A stretch of DNA of 6,590 bases, taken from assembly GCA_026417675.1 (NCBI GenBank), contig JAOACV010000148.1, positions 1 through 6,590 of the forward strand. Direction: 5' to 3'. Below the pieces are notes generated by a model that was not told the origin of the DNA, did not search any database, and was given only the letters and a program-made list of their open reading frames with translations. Below are positions 6,535 to 6,590 of the stretch, piece after piece (position 1 is the stretch's first letter; each line of letters opens with the position of its first letter). Position numbers and translations under genes: made by a program. The stretch comes from Verrucomicrobiia bacterium. GTDB lineage: Bacteria; Verrucomicrobiota; Verrucomicrobiia; CAIQCK01.

Positions 6535-6590
6535 ATGACGACTTGTGGACTGGACTCGCGCCGCATCTGGCATCGGCTCCTGTGGCTCTG
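6535..6590 (+). CDS. N-terminus of an unidentified gene, cut by the window edge
   Basis: Only 18 codons are visible: MTTCGLDSRRIWHRLLWL. Basic residues (RR) followed by Leu/Trp could be the start of a signal peptide, but this is too short to identify. It is supported mainly by the promoter-like sequence just upstream and by its divergent orientation to the dehydratase operon. There is no Shine-Dalgarno site, which fits a leaderless or near-leaderless mRNA. Confidence 0.4.
   Translation, partial: MTTCGLDSRRIWHRLLWL

Noticed and set aside
6433..6573. N-terminal extension of the dehydratase to ATG 6573
   Set aside because: It crosses the divergent promoter-like region and a strong hairpin, and the family normally begins at MRIT/MKIT-like sequence.

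Overview
The window is GC-rich, densely coding bacterial chromosome, most likely from a Verrucomicrobiota-type bacterium (Pedosphaera/Limisphaerales-like). This is an inference from three things: the mix of sugar-acid and glycan genes, the ACTCC-rich degenerate intergenic tract near 2500-2580, and the weak or absent Shine-Dalgarno sites on several genes. No rRNA, marker gene or database search backs it.

Layout. Positions 1-380 (minus) hold the 5' part of a GH51-like alpha-L-arabinofuranosidase gene that runs off the left edge. Its reading frame is broken twice in compensating directions. Positions 466-1326 (minus) encode a secreted protein of unknown function, probably co-transcribed with it. 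After a 247-bp spacer with small inverted repeats, 1574-2455 (minus) encodes a fumarylacetoacetate-hydrolase-fold protein of the 2-keto-3-deoxy-pentonate dehydratase type. Positions 2456 to about 2830 are a repeat- and hairpin-rich intergenic region. The only complete plus-strand gene, ending at 3922, encodes a protein with three C2H2-like zinc fingers and a probable C-terminal winged helix. GGA-capped hairpins lie near both of its ends.

A tight minus-strand operon follows, read from right to left: an enolase-superfamily sugar-acid dehydratase (6432-5278), a COG4112-type NUDIX protein (5274-4660) and a DUF1028 protein (4663-3989). The NUDIX Shine-Dalgarno site is embedded in the end of the dehydratase gene, and the DUF1028 GTG start overlaps the NUDIX stop codon. 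A GC-rich hairpin of 15 bp abuts the dehydratase start codon. At the right edge a divergent gene begins at 6535 behind a promoter-like sequence, with almost no leader.

How the genes may work together. An arabinofuranosidase would release a pentose. A DgoD-like dehydratase would convert an aldonate to a 2-keto-3-deoxy acid. The FAH-fold protein could then dehydrate a 2-keto-3-deoxy-pentonate. This suggests pentose/aldonate use, but the genes lie in separate transcription units and their substrates are not determined by sequence. The most unusual items are the bacterial C2H2 multi-finger protein, the compensated double frameshift, and the hairpin at the dehydratase start.
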